Assembly: GCA_009928125.1 (NCBI GenBank)
Contig: RFVJ01000005.1
Coordinates: forward strand, 1 to 32,474
Direction of reading: 5' to 3'
Length of the DNA: 32,474 nucleotides
Source: Betaproteobacteria bacterium
GTDB lineage: Bacteria; Pseudomonadota; Gammaproteobacteria; Burkholderiales; Burkholderiaceae_C
A program made the translations under genes and the position numbers. Below are positions 30,379 through 32,474 of this stretch, one piece after another (the first letter of the stretch is position 1; each line of letters begins with the position of its first letter). The notes under the pieces are model-generated. The model saw only the letters and a program-made list of their open reading frames with translations. It was not told the origin of the DNA and did not search any database.

Positions 30379-32166
30379 ATGGAAATCTCCAAAGCTGAAA
30401 TGGCCAATGCGGCCAACGTTGCTGCCGCGGCAGCCTCATCGTCCCCCACCGAATTGCGTGGTGGCGAAATCCTCGTTAAAGCGCTCCAAGCCGAAAACGT
30501 CAAATACATCTGGGGTTACCCAGGTGGCGCCGTCTTGCACATCTACGACGCGTTCTTCAAACAAGACACCATTCAGCACGTGCTGGTTCGCCACGAACAA
30601 GCCGCCGTGCATGCAGCCGATGGCTATGCACGTGCCACAGGCGATGTCGGTGTGGCATTGGTCACTTCAGGCCCAGGCCTGACCAATGCGGTCACTGGCA
30701 TTGCCACCGCCTACATGGACAGCATTCCCATGGTGATCATCAGTGGCCAGGTGCCCACCGCCGCCATTGGCCTCGACGCCTTCCAAGAGTGCGACACCGT
30801 CGGCATCACACGACCCATCGTCAAGCACAACTTTTTGGTCAAAGACGCCCGCGACATGGCCGATGTCATGAAGAAGGCTTTTCACATCGCTCGAAGCGGC
30901 CGTCCTGGCCCTGTGGTGGTCGACATTCCAAAAGACGTGTCTTTCAACAAGGTGCCTTACAACGGCTACCCCGAAACCGTTGAAATGCGCTCTTACAACC
31001 CTGTGCGCAAAGGCCACAGCGGACAAATTCGCAAAGCCCTTCAGTTGTTGATGGCGGCCAAGCGTCCTTACATTTACACCGGCGGTGGTGTGTTGCTCAG
31101 CAATGCCTCCGCCGAATTGCGCCAGTTGGTCGACATGCTGGGCTACCCCGTCACCAACACCTTGATGGGTTTGGGTGCTTATCCGGCCACCGATCCCAAG
31201 TTCCTGGGCATGTTGGGCATGCACGGCACATGGGAAGCCAACAATGCCATGCAACATTGCGACGTCTTGTTGGCCGTGGGTGCTCGCTTTGACGATCGCG
31301 TCATCGGCAACCCCAAACACTTTGCCCAAAACGAGCGCAAGATCATTCACATCGACATCGACCCTTCCAGCATTTCCAAGCGCGTGAAGGTGGATGTGCC
31401 CATCGTGGGCGACGTCAAAGATGTCTTGACCGAACTCATCGCCATGCTCAAAGAGTCGGGTCTCAAGCCCGACAACCATGCTTTGGGTTCCTGGTGGTCC
31501 ACCATTGACGGCTGGCGCCAGCGCGATTGCATGAAGTACGACAGCGACAACACCGAAGTCATCAAGCCCCAAAAGGTCATTGAGACTTTGTACGGCATGA
31601 CCAAAGACGCCGATGCGTACATCACCTCCGATGTGGGCCAACACCAAATGTGGGCGGCGCAGTACTACAAGTTTGACGAGCCACGTCGTTGGATCAACTC
31701 GGGTGGCTTGGGCACCATGGGTGTGGGCATTCCCTATGCCATGGGCATCAAATTGGCCAAGCCTGAATCCGAAGTGTTCTGCGTCACGGGTGAAGGCTCT
31801 GTGCAGATGTGCATTCAAGAACTCTCAACGTGCTTGCAGTACAACACGCCCATCAAAATCTTGTCATTGAACAACCGCTATCTGGGCATGGTTCGTCAGT
31901 GGCAACAAATTGAATATTCGGGCCGTTACAGCCACAGCTACATGGACGCCTTGCCCAACTTTGTGAAGTTGGCCGAAGCCTATGGCCATGTGGGCATGCT
32001 CATTGAGCGCCCTGAAGATGTTGAGCCCGCATTGCGCGAAGCTCGCAAGTTGAAGGATCGCACGGTGTTCATGGACTTCCGTACCGATCCCACCGAAAAC
32101 GTGTTCCCCATGGTTCAAGCAGGCAAGGGCATCACAGAGATGTTGCTTAGCCCCGAAGACCTCTGA
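30379..32166 (+). CDS. ilvI: Acetolactate synthase large subunit, biosynthetic
   Basis: GGEILVKALQAENVKYIWGYPGGAVLHIYDAF, RHEQAAVHAADGYARATGDVGVALVTSGPGLTNAVTGIATAYMDS, GTMGVGIPYAMG, TGEGSVQMCIQELSTCLQYNTPIKILSLNNRYLGMVRQWQ. Confidence 0.97.
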   Translation: MEISKAEMANAANVAAAAASSSPTELRGGEILVKALQAENVKYIWGYPGGAVLHIYDAFFKQDTIQHVLVRHEQAAVHAADGYARATGDVGVALVTSGPGLTNAVTGIATAYMDSIPMVIISGQVPTAAIGLDAFQECDTVGITRPIVKHNFLVKDARDMADVMKKAFHIARSGRPGPVVVDIPKDVSFNKVPYNGYPETVEMRSYNPVRKGHSGQIRKALQLLMAAKRPYIYTGGGVLLSNASAELRQLVDMLGYPVTNTLMGLGAYPATDPKFLGMLGMHGTWEANNAMQHCDVLLAVGARFDDRVIGNPKHFAQNERKIIHIDIDPSSISKRVKVDVPIVGDVKDVLTELIAMLKESGLKPDNHALGSWWSTIDGWRQRDCMKYDSDNTEVIKPQKVIETLYGMTKDADAYITSDVGQHQMWAAQYYKFDEPRRWINSGGLGTMGVGIPYAMGIKLAKPESEVFCVTGEGSVQMCIQELSTCLQYNTPIKILSLNNRYLGMVRQWQQIEYSGRYSHSYMDALPNFVKLAEAYGHVGMLIERPEDVEPALREARKLKDRTVFMDFRTDPTENVFPMVQAGKGITEMLLSPEDL

Positions 32167-32208
32167 ATCACGCCCATCATTTGAATTAACTTAAGAAGAA
32201 TCTATTGA

Positions 32209-32258
32209 CCGCCAAGCTTGCACATTACCGTGTGCAGGGGAGGGCGGCGAAAAGAGGA
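32209..32258 (+). promoter_or_regulatory. Structured element in the ilvI-ilvH intergenic region, adjacent to the ilvH SD
   Basis: CCGCC (32209-32213) / GGCGG (32243-32247) enclosing TGCACA (32219-32224)-TTACCG-TGTGCA (32231-32236); AAGAGGA SD-like sequence follows. Confidence 0.6.
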
Positions 32259-32265
32259 ATCGCAC

Positions 32266-32474
32266 ATGAAACACATCATCGCAGTTTTGCTAGAAAACGA
32301 ACCCGGCGCTTTGTCACGGGTGGTTGGCTTGTTTTCCGCTCGGGGTTACAACATTGAGTCACTCAGTGTTGCACCCACCGAAGATCCCAGCCTGTCCCGC
32401 ATGACCATTCAAACCGCGGGTTCGGATGACGTCATTGAACAAATCACCAAACACCTGAACCGCCTCATTGAAGT
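32266..32474 (+). CDS. ilvH: Acetolactate synthase small subunit (truncated by window end)
   Basis: [50 protein letters not shown]..., ACT domain. Confidence 0.96.
   Translation, partial: MKHIIAVLLENEPGALSRVVGLFSARGYNIESLSVAPTEDPSLSRMTIQTAGSDDVIEQITKHLNRLIE

Noticed and set aside
30667-31818. 383-aa minus-strand ORF
   Set aside because: Antisense to ilvI; composition is that of reverse-strand codon shadow.

Overview
Chromosomal segment from a betaproteobacterium, probably Burkholderiales/Comamonadaceae-like (inferred from gene content and protein style, not from a search). It is mostly ordinary core genome: rho, trxA, HI0933-like flavoprotein, ffs (4.5S RNA), dnaX-ybaB-recR, an orphan NMT1-like periplasmic binding protein, MltD-like LysM transglycosylase, gloB, methyltransferase, rnhA, an RND efflux pair, moeA-mobA-moaA with an SDR/ALDH pair, hppA and ppa, a GNAT-like protein, nadE-glnB, an ECF sigma/DUF3619/DUF3106/RDD/dgkA/LOG operon, and ilvI-ilvH. 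No CRISPR, tRNA, rRNA, phage or IS element was recognised. The signals most worth a second look are: (1) the hppA 5' leader, with three consecutive 7-nt segments followed in the same order by their three reverse complements (a-b-c-a'-b'-c') and a separate 7-nt perfect anti-SD, a candidate undescribed cis-regulatory RNA; (2) a tightly overlapping ECF sigma / putative anti-sigma (DUF3619) / secreted DUF3106 operon resembling a CnrH-CnrY-CnrX-type envelope sensing module; (3) a 9-A slippery run in dnaX at the gamma/tau boundary with near-immediate stops in both other frames; (4) structured inverted repeats before the RND operon; (5) an ilvI-ilvH intergenic structured element; (6) a 4.5S RNA on the minus strand overlapping the end of a CDS. 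All family calls are by eye; no database search or folding program was run.
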